35,935 nucleotides of DNA from an uncultured Elusimicrobia bacterium (GCA_903881545.1 CAIRTQ010000106.1:1-35935); one strand, 5' to 3'; counted from the first letter of the stretch, positions 1 through 9,106 are shown. Numbers and translations are program-made. Notes: a model not told the origin generated them from the letters alone.

Positions 1-220
1 GCGATAGGCATCCCATAGGTGCCGGCGTTTTTGCATCCTGCAATCGTGCCAGATTTTGCAAGCATCAGGAAAGCCATTTCTCCGTCGAGAGCATGTTGTT
101 TTTCACGCTGTTTTTACCCACTCAGGAAGGAGAAGACCCCATTTTGTTAGGGCGCGACGCCGCTCTGACTCCCGACGACATCGGGCGGCTCCTGGAAATA
201 TTTTTGTAGCATGGGTTTCC

Positions 221-226
221 TATAAT
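221..226 (+). promoter_or_regulatory. Candidate -10 box (TATAAT) of the 236 gene
   Basis: A perfect TATAAT lies 9 nt before the ATG at 236. No convincing -35 box is visible at 16-18 nt spacing. Transcription would start at about 233-236, so the mRNA would have almost no leader. A weak GGA (228-230) could instead serve as a ribosome-binding site if transcription starts further upstream. Confidence 0.45.
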
Positions 227-235
227 GGAATCGCT

Positions 236-805
236 ATGCATTGGTTGATGTTGGTCCTGTTGTTGGCGGTCCCGGGACGGTGCCAGCGTGAAGATGATGT
301 CGCGCCGGTCGGCGGGAAGGAAGAGTCTGCCGCCGAGGGGAATCCGGCGGACGAGGGAAAAACAGCGGAGCAAGGATCCTCCAGCGGCGAGGGTCCGACC
401 GCCCAAGAAGAAACAACGGCGGAAGATGATGGCGCGGCCGCGCAGGAAGCTTCTTCCGAAGGGGCATCCGATTCCGCGCGGCCGGAACAGACTTCCAGCG
501 GAGATGCGGATGATTACAGCGCTGATGATTTGACCGCGTCGGTGACGGAGAGCGAAACCGAGCTGCCGGCGGCCAAGGCCCCGATGGCCCAGGAGGCCGC
601 GCCACCCAAGGCGACGGAAGACGGGCTTGCGGTCCAGGCCGCTAAGCGGATTCGTGGGCCGCGCCGCAAGGCAGCGGCCAAGAAGGTGGAAGCGGCCGTG
701 GCGCGGATCGCGCAGCCCCCGCTGCCTACAGCGGTTCCCAGACTGCCTGCGGCCCAGCAATTTCTCCCTGTCCCCCCCACACCGTTCGCTCCCTACAATC
801 CGTAA
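236..805 (+). CDS. Small exported low-complexity protein, function unknown
   Basis: I do not recognise a family. The 189-residue product starts with a hydrophobic stretch (MHWLMLVLLLAVPGRC) that looks like a signal sequence but lacks the usual basic N-end. Cys16 could be a lipidated residue, though the preceding PGR is a poor lipobox. After it come about 90 residues dominated by Glu, Ala, Asp, Ser and Gly, then a basic patch (KRIRGPRRKAAAKK) and a Pro/Ala-rich tail. The reading frame is open back to an ATG at 56, but the added residues are Arg-rich and unlike a protein start, so the ATG at 236, just after a TATAAT box, was chosen. The gene is convergent with the Bat operon. An unstructured periplasmic or surface protein is the most that can be inferred. 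The first 235 bases of the window hold no other gene I can support. Confidence 0.5.
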   Translation: MHWLMLVLLLAVPGRCQREDDVAPVGGKEESAAEGNPADEGKTAEQGSSSGEGPTAQEETTAEDDGAAAQEASSEGASDSARPEQTSSGDADDYSADDLTASVTESETELPAAKAPMAQEAAPPKATEDGLAVQAAKRIRGPRRKAAAKKVEAAVARIAQPPLPTAVPRLPAAQQFLPVPPTPFAPYNP

Positions 806-814
806 GGATACTCA

Positions 815-840
815 CTAGGCCGAAATCTTCGCCCGGCTAG
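815..840. terminator. Possible bidirectional terminator hairpin between convergent genes
   Basis: CTAGGCCG (815-822) can pair with CGGCTAG (834-840), with one bulged G. The hairpin sits between the stop at 805 and the convergent batE stop at 837-839, which it overlaps. There is no clear T-run on either side, so termination is only suggested. Confidence 0.3.
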
Positions 841-1580
841 ATTGGATCGATGGCGGCGGCTGGAATCCAGCCTTTGATGCCCTCTTTGAGTACGCCGATT
901 TCCAGCCAGTCGCCTTCCTGAGAGAAAATCTGCAGCCGGCGCCCTTCCGGCGCCGTGAAGCTTACATTGAAATTTTCACCTGGTCCGCTGCGGATCTCTG
1001 CCGAGGTGGCCACGATGACTCCGCGTTGTTGAGAAACCCCGCTCCGTACGGCCAACCACCATGCGCCGAATGCCGACCACAATACGCCGGCGGCCAGGGT
1101 CCCACTCAGTAGCCGCGGCCGCAACGACTCCTTCCACAGATATAATCCGGCTAGCACCAGGAGCAGCCAACAGGCCAGCCAATGCAAGGCCGCCAGTTCC
1201 CGCTCGCTCAAGAGATGGAACGTGAAGAAGAGCAACGGCGGCACGCCCGTCGGCGCCAGTTCCTCCCCTGCTCGCCGCAAGGCGAAATCCAGATTTTGAC
1301 GGATATCCGCGTCTCGAGGCCGTATGTCGAAGGCGCGTTGAAAAGAGGAGATGGCTCGGCCGGTCTGCCCGCTCTTGAAGAGAGCGTTGCCCAGGTTGTA
1401 GTGCAAGTCCGCATTGCGCGGATCGCCGCGCAGCGCCTGTCGGTACAACTGCACCGCAGCCTGATAATTCCCCTGGGAGTAAAAACGCAGTCCCTCGGGA
1501 TCTGTGACGGGTCCGGGCGTCGCTACTGCGGGTAGGACCGGCGCCAGAGCCAGGAATACGGCCAGCCATGCGAAATTCAT
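837..1580 (-). CDS. batE: BatE-like TPR/SH3 membrane protein
   Basis: This is the last gene of the Bat (aerotolerance-type) operon. The 247-residue protein has a signal peptide (MNFAWLAVFLALAPVLPAVA), about two TPR units (residues 25-110, containing YNLGNALFKSGQTGRAISSF), two transmembrane segments (about 120-175) and a C-terminal SH3-like domain (about 185-245, with IRSGPGENFNV and GDWLEIG...GWIP). That order is typical of BatE. The frame is open to 1706, but the ATG at 1580 has an AAGGAG ribosome site and overlaps the batD stop by 4 nt, so it was chosen. Bat proteins are thought to form a membrane-associated complex with MoxR. Their exact role is unsettled, so an oxygen-tolerance function is inherited from the family name only. 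Confidence 0.85.
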   Translation of the reverse strand: MNFAWLAVFLALAPVLPAVATPGPVTDPEGLRFYSQGNYQAAVQLYRQALRGDPRNADLHYNLGNALFKSGQTGRAISSFQRAFDIRPRDADIRQNLDFALRRAGEELAPTGVPPLLFFTFHLLSERELAALHWLACWLLLVLAGLYLWKESLRPRLLSGTLAAGVLWSAFGAWWLAVRSGVSQQRGVIVATSAEIRSGPGENFNVSFTAPEGRRLQIFSQEGDWLEIGVLKEGIKGWIPAAAIDPI

Positions 1581-3454
1581 CGCTTCAGCTCCTTCTCCAG
1601 CACCTCGAGCAAGAGCAAGAGCTTCTGGCTCAAGGTCTCGACCGCTTCTGCGTTCTGCGTCGCCGCCGCGGCCGGGGCGAATCGGCTGAGATCGAGGTCT
1701 TCCCACACGGACCTAATGAGCTCGATTGATTCCTGCGAAGCTTGGGGCTGGCGCTTTTGGAGAAGCTCCTGGGCCCGCCGCATGGTCAAGCCTGCTGTCG
1801 GCTCTCCTAATTTCCCGGCCAGATATCCGGTCAATGCTTCGGCCATGAGAGCGGCTGCCTCCTGTGCGTCGCCGGCGTCGTGCGCCTGCCGGATGCGGGC
1901 TGCGGCCGCTTTCAAGGCGCCTCGGAATCGCGCGCCTTGAGGATTCGCGGACAAGCGTCCGCGGTAGGCGTTGAGCGCCAGTGCCCAGAGGAAGAAAGCG
2001 AAAGGTAGGATATGGATCAACCCGGCTGCAGCGATGGCCTCCAGGCAGCGCGTGAACATCGTCCGCCTCGGCCGGACTTTCAGAAAGGCGAGATCCTCAT
2101 TGACGCGGATGATGCCCTGAGCCGAGGCTGCCGACGGGGCAATGTAGCCGATGGTCGGGACGGCGTTAGGCTCGCCCGGAGCGACGGAAACGGTGAGAGG
2201 CTGGGTTCTCAAGCGGACATAATCATTGCGGGTGGGATCGAAATAGGACAGGGAGACAGGGGGAATGGCCAAGTCTCCAGATACGCGTGGCACCAAGACG
2301 GTGCGGATGATCTTGGAGCCTTGCACTAAGTCGCCCTTCTTTTGCAGGTTGACGGAAGTCACTGGGTCAAAGACTCGCCAAGAAGGCAGGCTGGGCATGG
2401 CGGGTTCTGCGATGGCTTTCAGGTTGCCCGTTCCTTGGATGGTCAAGGTCAGGTTGACAGCGTCTCCCACCTTGGTCCGGCTCTTGTCTGTTGCGGCGGC
2501 CAGGGAAAAATGGCCCACGGCACCGCTGAAGTCGATGGGCTTGCCGGCATCCGGCAAGGCCGTGACTTCCAGCCTCAGGGGCTGGGAAGAGAGGGTCCGG
2601 GTTTGGGCCGTCATGAGTCCCTGTGAGAAGAACCTTTCGAAGAAATCAGGGGAGAAGGGGTCGACATTCGTTTGCTGTTGGACTTGGCAGTGCACTGTGG
2701 CGGTTCCGATGGTGAGGCGTCCGGTCCTCAGAGGGAATAGGGCGGTCTTGATTTCAGTCACGAAGTAATTGCGACCGTTGCGCGTTTCGTTGTAGTGGCG
2801 CAGAGGCGGCATATCCTCCGCGAGGAAGCCCTCCAATTGGGGCGGGACATACTGGGGATTTCCCAGTAGGCTGACCGCCGTGTGGAATTGAACTGACAGG
2901 GTCATTTGTTCGTTGACGAAGGCTTTGCTTTTGTCGAGTTCCATCGTGACGAAAACGTCGGGAGCTGCCGCCGCGCTGCCAGAGGGGCGAGCGGTCTGCC
3001 GGCTGGTCACCGCAGGCCGCGGCGTAGGGGTCTGTGTCGGGTGCGCCTGTACGGCCGGCGCTTGTCCCGCCGGTTCGGCTTGATGCACGACCTGGATTAC
3101 GATGGGTTCGGTCCTGGCCGTGGCGCCGCCAGCGGAAACCGTTATAGAGGGGATGATGGCGGTGCCGACGACCCGAGGGATCAGCACAAAGGTGTGAATG
3201 ACCGAACTGGAAATCTGGCCGTTGACGAAAGAGATGCTCTGGTTCCGTCCGGAAGAATAGACGCTGAAGTTCTGGAGCGTCGGCAGTTGCGGGTCAGGCA
3301 GTGATGATTGGATGCCCGTGATGGTGACGGCTAGGACTACCTGATCGTCGAGGGGCACCTGCGTCTTGTTCGCTTGGGCTGAAATGGACAGTTGCGCCCC
3401 GGCCGGGGCGGCGGGCCAAAGGGCCAAGGCGAGGAGTAGGCACCAGGACCTCAC
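1577..3454 (-). CDS. batD: BatD family protein
   Basis: The 625-residue protein has a cleavable signal peptide (MRSWCLLLALALWPAAPAGA), a long beta-rich extracytoplasmic region made of repeated domains (for example VPLDDQVVLAVTITG and KVGDAVNLTLTIQGTGNLK), one transmembrane helix near residue 485 (LIHILPFAFFLWALALNAYR) and a cytoplasmic helical tail ending in EVLEKELKR. This is the classic BatD (oxygen-tolerance, Pfam BatD) layout and length. It overlaps batB-C upstream by 4 nt and batE downstream by 4 nt, so the three are probably made from one transcript with coupled translation. It likely faces the periplasm beside the VWA proteins. Family assignment is secure from architecture and context. 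Its molecular function is not known. Confidence 0.88.
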   Translation of the reverse strand: MRSWCLLLALALWPAAPAGAQLSISAQANKTQVPLDDQVVLAVTITGIQSSLPDPQLPTLQNFSVYSSGRNQSISFVNGQISSSVIHTFVLIPRVVGTAIIPSITVSAGGATARTEPIVIQVVHQAEPAGQAPAVQAHPTQTPTPRPAVTSRQTARPSGSAAAAPDVFVTMELDKSKAFVNEQMTLSVQFHTAVSLLGNPQYVPPQLEGFLAEDMPPLRHYNETRNGRNYFVTEIKTALFPLRTGRLTIGTATVHCQVQQQTNVDPFSPDFFERFFSQGLMTAQTRTLSSQPLRLEVTALPDAGKPIDFSGAVGHFSLAAATDKSRTKVGDAVNLTLTIQGTGNLKAIAEPAMPSLPSWRVFDPVTSVNLQKKGDLVQGSKIIRTVLVPRVSGDLAIPPVSLSYFDPTRNDYVRLRTQPLTVSVAPGEPNAVPTIGYIAPSAASAQGIIRVNEDLAFLKVRPRRTMFTRCLEAIAAAGLIHILPFAFFLWALALNAYRGRLSANPQGARFRGALKAAAARIRQAHDAGDAQEAAALMAEALTGYLAGKLGEPTAGLTMRRAQELLQKRQPQASQESIELIRSVWEDLDLSRFAPAAAATQNAEAVETLSQKLLLLLEVLEKELKR

Positions 3455-5178
3455 CAGTCCTCCTCCGGAAGCTGCTGTTTGCGCGGCGCCATCACTTGCT
3501 GGGGATTCTTGGCCGTTTTTTCTTTCTCAGCGACCGAGCGCATGATGCGCTGCGCGTCCTCCTTGCTCATTTGGTTGAGGGGGCGCGGAGCGGAAGGCTG
3601 GGACTGCGGGGACGATTTCTCCTGTCCCGCCTTTTTGTTCCGGGAGGCGTCATTCTTGGACTGTTGTGGCGTGTTCTTGGGGTTATTGCACTGTTGGCGG
3701 GGCGGCGGCGGATGCCTGAGCATGCGCAGGGCTACGGCCAAGTTGTGTCTCGCGTCCTGGTCCCCAGGCGCCAGCAGGACCGCGTTGCGGTAAGCCCCTA
3801 CCGCCGCGGTATAGTCCTGCTTGCGAACCAGGGCATCGCCAAGATTGTAGAAGGCGGCGGCCCGGAGTTCTGGCGGGGCCTTCGCGTCCTGGGCCAGGCG
3901 CCGGAACCGCGGCACGGCTGCTTCATAGTCTTCCGTCCGGTAGAGCGCGTCCGCGGAATTGAACTCCGGACGCGCGTCTCCGGGCCGTTGCGCCTCGCGG
4001 TATTTTTGCAAGGCATCTTGATACCGGCGCTGGCCGTAGAACCGATTGCCGTCGCGTAAGGCGCTTTCCTGGCCCCACGCCGCCGCTCGTACCGGTAGCA
4101 GGACGAGAAGGATCAGGAGGCTTGCCGCCCCCACGCGGGATATCTGCGATCTATTCGACGCCGAAAGGGGTCCGCCGGCTGGGCGATCGCTTAGAGGGAT
4201 GAGCATTTCGGCCAGGAGCAGGAGAAAAGCCAGCCCCAGCGGGAAGAGGAAACGGTTCCTGTATTGGTGGGAAGTTCCGACGACCCCTTGGGATTTTTCC
4301 AGCCCCATGATCTGACGCATGATCTCGCTGATCTCATCCTCCGAAGGGCTGGAGCGCCAGTAACCGCCGCCGGTCCGTGCCGCCATGTCGATGAGCGTCT
4401 TCTCGTCGAGGCGGCTGATGACGGTCTGACCCCGGAGGTCCTTCTTATATCCGGTGAGCGCGCCGCTGTTTTCCTCCTTGACCGGCAGGGGAGTGCCCTC
4501 GGGGGTGCCGATGCCGATGGCGAATATCTTCACCCCGGCCGCCGCCGCCTCTTCCGCCGCGCCCAACGGGTCGGTGTGATGGTCTTCTCCGTCGGTGAGT
4601 AAGACCAGGGCCTTGCCTCCGGGATAGCGCTGCAATGAGCTCACGGCCAGGCGCATTGCGGTCCCGATGGCGGTGCCCGGGACCGGGATGGACGCCGTGG
4701 AAAGTCCGGACAATATCTGCTTGGCCGCCGGGATGTCGGTGGTGAGCGGACAGAGGATGCCGGCTTCGCCCGCGAAGGCGAGGACGCCCACCCGATTGCC
4801 CTGTAGGGACGCCAGCAGCAGGGATAGCTCCCTCTTGGCCTTTTCCAAGCGGTTGGGCGGAACATCTTCCGCGGTCATGGATAGGGATGTGTCGACCGCG
4901 ATGAACACCTGCCTGGAATCCGAACGGGCAGGCACCAGTTCCACGCCCCATTGCGGCCCGGCCAGTGCCGCGAACAGCAGAGCCAAGGCCGAGAGCAGCA
5001 GTGCGCTTTTTAGCCGACGGCGTCCGGCGGTCTCGGATGGCACCAGGCGCGTCAGTGTGGCCGGCTCACCCAATATTCGGGTGAGGCGTCTGCGGCGGGA
5101 CGCGGCCCTGGCGCGCAAGAGCGCAGCGAACCCGACCGCCAAAACCAGCCAGAGAAGATAGATGGGGTTCTTGAACAT
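3451..5178 (-). CDS. batB: BatB-BatC fusion: VWA-domain membrane protein with TPR tail
   Basis: Residues 1-330 form a BatB protein: two N-terminal membrane helices (about 4-22 and 58-76), a von Willebrand factor A domain with an intact metal site (DTSLS at 96-100, the conserved Thr near 169, TDGED near 195-199) and a helix at about 310-328. A second hydrophobic segment (about 350-367) then leads into TPR-like repeats (about 375-490) and a Gln/Lys/Pro-rich tail with DAQRIMRSVAEKE, which matches BatC. In many genomes BatB and BatC are separate. Here they are one 575-residue chain with no frameshift sign. The start is the ATG at 5178, 49 nt after batA; no strong ribosome site precedes it. The gene overlaps batD by 4 nt. 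Confidence 0.88.
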   Translation of the reverse strand: MFKNPIYLLWLVLAVGFAALLRARAASRRRRLTRILGEPATLTRLVPSETAGRRRLKSALLLSALALLFAALAGPQWGVELVPARSDSRQVFIAVDTSLSMTAEDVPPNRLEKAKRELSLLLASLQGNRVGVLAFAGEAGILCPLTTDIPAAKQILSGLSTASIPVPGTAIGTAMRLAVSSLQRYPGGKALVLLTDGEDHHTDPLGAAEEAAAAGVKIFAIGIGTPEGTPLPVKEENSGALTGYKKDLRGQTVISRLDEKTLIDMAARTGGGYWRSSPSEDEISEIMRQIMGLEKSQGVVGTSHQYRNRFLFPLGLAFLLLLAEMLIPLSDRPAGGPLSASNRSQISRVGAASLLILLVLLPVRAAAWGQESALRDGNRFYGQRRYQDALQKYREAQRPGDARPEFNSADALYRTEDYEAAVPRFRRLAQDAKAPPELRAAAFYNLGDALVRKQDYTAAVGAYRNAVLLAPGDQDARHNLAVALRMLRHPPPPRQQCNNPKNTPQQSKNDASRNKKAGQEKSSPQSQPSAPRPLNQMSKEDAQRIMRSVAEKEKTAKNPQQVMAPRKQQLPEEDW

Positions 5179-5186
5179 GGCTAGTC

Positions 5187-5202
5187 TCTAGATAAGTCTA
5201 GA
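5187..5202. repeat. Palindromic TCTAGA pair in the batA-batB gap
   Basis: TCTAGA-TAAG-TCTAGA forms a perfect 6-bp inverted repeat with a 4-nt loop in the only sizeable gap within the batA-batE stretch. It could be a weak hairpin tuning expression of batB relative to batA, or a protein-binding site. Neither is shown. Confidence 0.4.
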
Positions 5203-5227
5203 AAATCTGCGCAGTAGGCAGGATGGT

Positions 5228-6223
5228 TCATGGCCACCTCAGCAACGCGCCTTGCGAGAGTATGATTTCGGCAAGCAACAGCAGCGCCGCTGCCAAGACG
5301 GGCAGGGCGTAGAGGTCGGCCCGAGCGATCGTTTCCGGTAGTTTGACCTTCGTTTTTTCCAGGGCGTCGATCTCAGCGTAAACGGCGCGCAGTTCGGAGA
5401 GGCTTGTGGCGCGCCAATACTTCCCGTTGGTGAGGCGAGCCACTTCCAAAAGCGCATCCTCGTCGAGGTCCTCATCCACGCGCACCATGACCCGGCCCAG
5501 GCGCGGGTCGTCTACGGGCATGACGCTGGTGCCGCGCTTGGCCGTGCCAATGGCATAGATTTTGACACCCATGGCCGCGGCCGTTTTGGCCGCGGTGGGA
5601 GCGTCGAGGCCGACATTGCCGCGTCCATCCGTCAATAAGATGATGACCTTGGTCTTGGCCGTTCCCGCCTTGAGATGGTTGAGCGCGGAAACGATGCCGT
5701 CGCCCAGCGCGGTGCCATCCATACCGGTCATACCGGCGCTCAAGCCCTCGATGCGTCCGACGAGGGCGTCATAGTCGAGGGTAAGCGGGCAGGCCAGCAT
5801 ACTGGCGCCTCCGAAGACGACCAAGCCGATACGGTCCTCGAAGCGGCCGCGCACGAAGCGCGCGGCCGTCTCCTTGGCCGCGTCTACCCGGCTCAAGGGC
5901 TGGAAGTCCAGAGCGTTCATCGATAGCGAGGTATCCAGGGCTATCATGATGTCTAGGCCTTGGCCCCAGCCCTGTAGCCGCCGGCTCACTTTCTGCGGCC
6001 GGGCCAAGCCTGCGCAGATCAACAGTAAAGCCAGCAGCCGGAGGCTCCAGGGCAGCCAGCGGGCCAGCCGCGGCCGCAGTGATGGCGCCGCGCCCGCGGC
6101 GTAGGTCAGCGCCGGGTAAGGCAGGGTCGGCCTCCGGCCCGGCTCCAGGCGCGCCGAGGCCCACCACGCCGCGGCCAGAGCCAGCAGGCCGGTCAGAAGA
6201 AACAGGGGATGCGCGAAAGTCAT
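5228..6223 (-). CDS. batA: BatA-type VWA-domain membrane protein
   Basis: The 331-residue protein has N-terminal membrane helices (about 6-22 and 57-75), a von Willebrand factor A domain (about 90-285) with metal-site residues DTSLS (97-101), Thr171 and TDG (198-200), and a C-terminal membrane helix (about 308-326). It resembles the N-terminal part of the downstream BatB-C protein, as expected for the BatA/BatB paralogue pair. The VWA domain probably faces the cytoplasm or periplasm next to the membrane and binds partners through a divalent metal; the MoxR ATPase encoded in the same operon is the likely partner (known for the family, inferred here). The ATG at 6223 overlaps the stop of the DUF4381-like gene by 4 nt. 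Confidence 0.9.
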   Translation of the reverse strand: MTFAHPLFLLTGLLALAAAWWASARLEPGRRPTLPYPALTYAAGAAPSLRPRLARWLPWSLRLLALLLICAGLARPQKVSRRLQGWGQGLDIMIALDTSLSMNALDFQPLSRVDAAKETAARFVRGRFEDRIGLVVFGGASMLACPLTLDYDALVGRIEGLSAGMTGMDGTALGDGIVSALNHLKAGTAKTKVIILLTDGRGNVGLDAPTAAKTAAAMGVKIYAIGTAKRGTSVMPVDDPRLGRVMVRVDEDLDEDALLEVARLTNGKYWRATSLSELRAVYAEIDALEKTKVKLPETIARADLYALPVLAAALLLLAEIILSQGALLRWP

Positions 6224-7161
6224 GGCCTAACCATTCCGGCGGCCGGAGCGGCGCTGGCCTGCGGAGTCGTCTCCCGTACCAGCTTCCGGGCCGTTGCTAG
6301 GTCCGCACCGCCCCATGCTTCCCGCGCTGGGATATTGGAGAATTTGACAAGGTCGGCCCGGTCGAAGAGCTCTTTGAGGACCGCGAGGAGCTTGTGGTCG
6401 AATTCCAGGAGCCGCAGCCGGCGATAGAGTTCAGCCGTGGTGGCGCGGGTGGCCGGGAAAGCCTGACGCCTTTCCAGGTAGCGGCGCAGGGTGTCAGTCA
6501 TGCCGCCATAGAAGTCCTTGTGGCGGCCGGCCTCCCAGAGGCGGGCGGATTCCAAGCGCGCTAATTCTTCCTCAGCGATGACCTCTGGAGGCCGGATGTC
6601 AGCCCCGCTAGCCGTCGCGGTGATGGAACTCCGGTCCCGCCGGGATCTGCGACGCGCCCAACCCCAGGCCCCGAGGGTTGCTGCAGCTAGGAGCAGCCAA
6701 GGCCACAGCCGAGGCCAAGCGTTGCGGGGAGGCTTGATATCCTTGATGTCCTGGGCTTGCGCCGCCCCGGGAGGTTCGCGCACGTCCAGGCGGAGGTTCG
6801 TGGACAGGGTGCGAGTGGAGCCGGCGCTGGTGAGGGTCCAGTAGATCGGGAACACGCGCGGACCCACATCGAGGGGCACGACGCGCAGCTCGAAACGGCG
6901 CGTCGTCGCCGCTGGGGCGAGTTCGCGGATGCCGGTGATGACCATGTTATCCGTCGTGGAACGCTGCAAGTCGAGGGCGAGTGATTCGGCCGCGCCCAAC
7001 CGAGCCGTGGCCTGGACCACCACGGGCTCTCCCAGCAGGGTCGTGGTGCTGGGAGACGCCAGGGCCACGATATCCCCGTTGTCAGGCGGGGCGCCTGCCG
7101 GCGTGGACCCGGAGGCCCAGCCGCATAGCGCCAGGGCGGCCCAGAACGCCGGCAGACTCAT
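6220..7161 (-). CDS. DUF4381-like/BatD-related membrane protein of the MoxR-Bat operon
   Basis: The 313-residue product begins with a signal-like segment (MSLPAFWAALALCGWASG), continues with a beta-rich domain (about 30-130, GEPVVVQATARLG...), has one transmembrane helix (about 146-165, WPWLLLAAATLGAWGW) followed by basic residues, and ends in a helical cytoplasmic domain (about 190-300, with GGMTDTLRRYLERR and TTAELYRRL). This layout, between DUF58 and BatA, matches the DUF4381-type component of MoxR-VWA operons. The C-terminal helical part also resembles the tail of BatD proteins. It overlaps both neighbours by 4 nt. The name rests on context and architecture, because no catalytic motif is visible. 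Confidence 0.65.
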   Translation of the reverse strand: MSLPAFWAALALCGWASGSTPAGAPPDNGDIVALASPSTTTLLGEPVVVQATARLGAAESLALDLQRSTTDNMVITGIRELAPAATTRRFELRVVPLDVGPRVFPIYWTLTSAGSTRTLSTNLRLDVREPPGAAQAQDIKDIKPPRNAWPRLWPWLLLAAATLGAWGWARRRSRRDRSSITATASGADIRPPEVIAEEELARLESARLWEAGRHKDFYGGMTDTLRRYLERRQAFPATRATTAELYRRLRLLEFDHKLLAVLKELFDRADLVKFSNIPAREAWGGADLATARKLVRETTPQASAAPAAGMVRP

Positions 7162-8042
7162 CTGCGCAGCCTCCGAGCTCGCTGGCGGAAGAAACGAATG
7201 AGAGGATCCAGATAAGGGCGATCCGTGCTGATGCGGATGAAGTCCAGGCCGGTCCGGCCGAAGAATTCCTCCAGCCGGCGCAGGCGCTCGCTTTCCTGCC
7301 GCTGGTGCCCGGTCCGGAAGCCAGGGGCGGAGGCATCGACTAAGATCCGGCGTCCGGTCTCCGGATCTTCCAGATCCAGGCAGGCGCCTAGGAGCGGCAA
7401 TTCGAGCTCCCGCGGGTCTACGATCACGACCGGGACAACGTCGTGCTTGAGTGCGGCCAGGCGCAGGGGCTTTTCAAATCCCTCGTCACGGAAATCCGAG
7501 ATCAGGAAAAGGATGCAGCGGCGCTTGAGCACCTGGACCATGGTTTCCAGGCTGCGGCCTATCCCCGTCCCCCGGCTGCGGGGTGTATAGGCCAGGATCT
7601 CGCGGATGATGTGCAGCACATGGTGGCGGCCCTTCTTGGGAGGCACATATTCCTCCACGTCCTCGGTGAACACGAACAGGCCGGCTTTGTCGTTGTTGTG
7701 CAGGGCGGCAAGCGCCAAGACCGCGGAGAGTTCGGCCGCGACCTCTTTTTTTAGGCGCGCCTGGGTCCCGAAGAATTGCGAACCCGAAAGGTCGCAGGCG
7801 ATGGCGACCGTGAGTTCCCGCTCTTCCGAATACTGGCGCACATGGGGGCGCCCGGTGCGGGCGGTCACATTCCAGTCGATGGAGCGCGCATCGTCTCCGG
7901 GGACGTACTCGCGCACCTCGGCGAACTCCATGCCCCGCCCCTTGAAGACGCTCAAATACTCCCCCGCCAGGGTCTCGGTGACGAGACGCCCGGTCATGAT
8001 CTCGATGCGCCGGACTTGCGCGAGGATCTCGGGGGAGATCAT
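7158..8042 (-). CDS. DUF58 family protein
   Basis: The 294-residue protein carries the DUF58 signature YVPGDDARSIDWNVTAR (about 47-62), followed by a VWA-like motif CDLSGSQF (83-90). DUF58 proteins are standard partners of MoxR ATPases, and this gene sits directly between moxR (31-nt gap) and the Bat genes. The MoxR-DUF58 pair is generally thought to act as a chaperone or metal-insertion-like module, but the substrate here is unknown. The ATG at 8042 is preceded by an AAGG-type ribosome site. The protein has no transmembrane segment, so it is probably cytoplasmic. Confidence 0.92.
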   Translation of the reverse strand: MISPEILAQVRRIEIMTGRLVTETLAGEYLSVFKGRGMEFAEVREYVPGDDARSIDWNVTARTGRPHVRQYSEERELTVAIACDLSGSQFFGTQARLKKEVAAELSAVLALAALHNNDKAGLFVFTEDVEEYVPPKKGRHHVLHIIREILAYTPRSRGTGIGRSLETMVQVLKRRCILFLISDFRDEGFEKPLRLAALKHDVVPVVIVDPRELELPLLGACLDLEDPETGRRILVDASAPGFRTGHQRQESERLRRLEEFFGRTGLDFIRISTDRPYLDPLIRFFRQRARRLRR

Positions 8043-8073
8043 CGTCTTTGCCTTGGCCTCCCGGTTGGGCGCG

Positions 8074-9063
8074 TCAGGGGACCTCGACTCCTTCGAAGAG
8101 CGTCCGTATGATGTCCTCGGAAGTGATGTTCTCGGCCTCCGCCTCGTAGCTGACGATTATGCGGTGGCGCAGGACGTCGGCGCCGATGGATTTGACATCC
8201 TCGGGCGTGACGTAGCCGCGGCCGTTGAGGAAGGCGAAGGCCTTCGCCGCCTGGGCCAAGTAGATGCTGGCCCGGGGGCTGGCTCCATAGCTGATGAGGC
8301 TCTTGAGCTTGGCGAGCTTGTGCGCTTCGGGATCGCGGGTCGCGAAGACCAAATCGAGGATATAGCTTTTGATCTTGTCGTCGAGGTATATCTCCGAGAC
8401 GATTTGCCGAGCGCGTAGGAGCTGCTCGGGCTTGGCGATCCGGGTTGCCTGCGGTGCGACCCGGGCGGTCATGCGCTCCAGAATGGTCTTCTCCTCGGTC
8501 TTGGAGGGATATGTGATGCGGATTTTTAGCATGAACCGGTCTATCTGGGCTTCGGGCAAGGGATAGGTGCCTTCCTGCTCGATGGGATTCTGCGTGGCCA
8601 GGACCACGAATGGTTCAGGCAGCGGATAGGTGCTGTTGCCGATGGTAACGTGGCGCTCCTGCATGGCCTCCAAGAGCGCGCTCTGCACTTTGGCGGGAGC
8701 GCGGTTGATCTCGTCCGCCAGTATGATATTGGAAAAGAGCGGCCCTTTGTGCACCGAGAAGTTCGAGTCCTTGGGATTGAAGATCAAGGTGCCGGTCAGG
8801 TCCGCGGGCAGCAGGTCCGGGGTGAACTGGATTCGGGAGAACCCGCACTCGACGCAGTGGGCCAGAGTCTTGATGGTGAGGGTCTTGGCCAGGCCAGGAA
8901 CGCCCTCCACGAGGATATGCCCGTCGGCCAACAGCCCGGTGAGGATGCGATCGATGACGTCTTCCTGGCCGACGATGACGCGCGCGATTTCCCGCTTGAG
9001 TTCCGCTACGAAGAGGTTTTCGTCGGCGACCTTCTTGTTGATTTCCTTGATTCCCAGTTCCAT
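8074..9063 (-). CDS. moxR: MoxR-family AAA+ ATPase
   Basis: The 329-residue protein has a Walker A loop GVPGLAKT (54-61), Walker B ILADEINR (114-121), the MoxR hallmark LLEAMQERHVTIG (130-142) and a sensor ATQNPIEQEGTYPLPEAQ segment, all intact. MoxR ATPases use ATP to remodel or activate partner proteins carrying VWA domains. BatA, BatB-C and DUF58 encoded just downstream are the obvious partners (inference from the family). The ATG at 9063 has a well-placed AGGAG. The gap to the upstream HEAT-repeat gene is 43 nt with no promoter that I can see, so both probably share one transcript. Confidence 0.95.
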   Translation of the reverse strand: MELGIKEINKKVADENLFVAELKREIARVIVGQEDVIDRILTGLLADGHILVEGVPGLAKTLTIKTLAHCVECGFSRIQFTPDLLPADLTGTLIFNPKDSNFSVHKGPLFSNIILADEINRAPAKVQSALLEAMQERHVTIGNSTYPLPEPFVVLATQNPIEQEGTYPLPEAQIDRFMLKIRITYPSKTEEKTILERMTARVAPQATRIAKPEQLLRARQIVSEIYLDDKIKSYILDLVFATRDPEAHKLAKLKSLISYGASPRASIYLAQAAKAFAFLNGRGYVTPEDVKSIGADVLRHRIIVSYEAEAENITSEDIIRTLFEGVEVP

Positions 9064-9106
9064 GATTGGCTCCTCAGTCCTGGTGCGGGTGTTCCCGGCC
9101 CGGCGC

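Noticed and set aside
122..760. 212-codon minus-strand open frame opposite the first gene
   Set aside because: It is Arg-rich and disordered, with no ribosome site; the plus-strand frame has a signal-like start and a promoter box.
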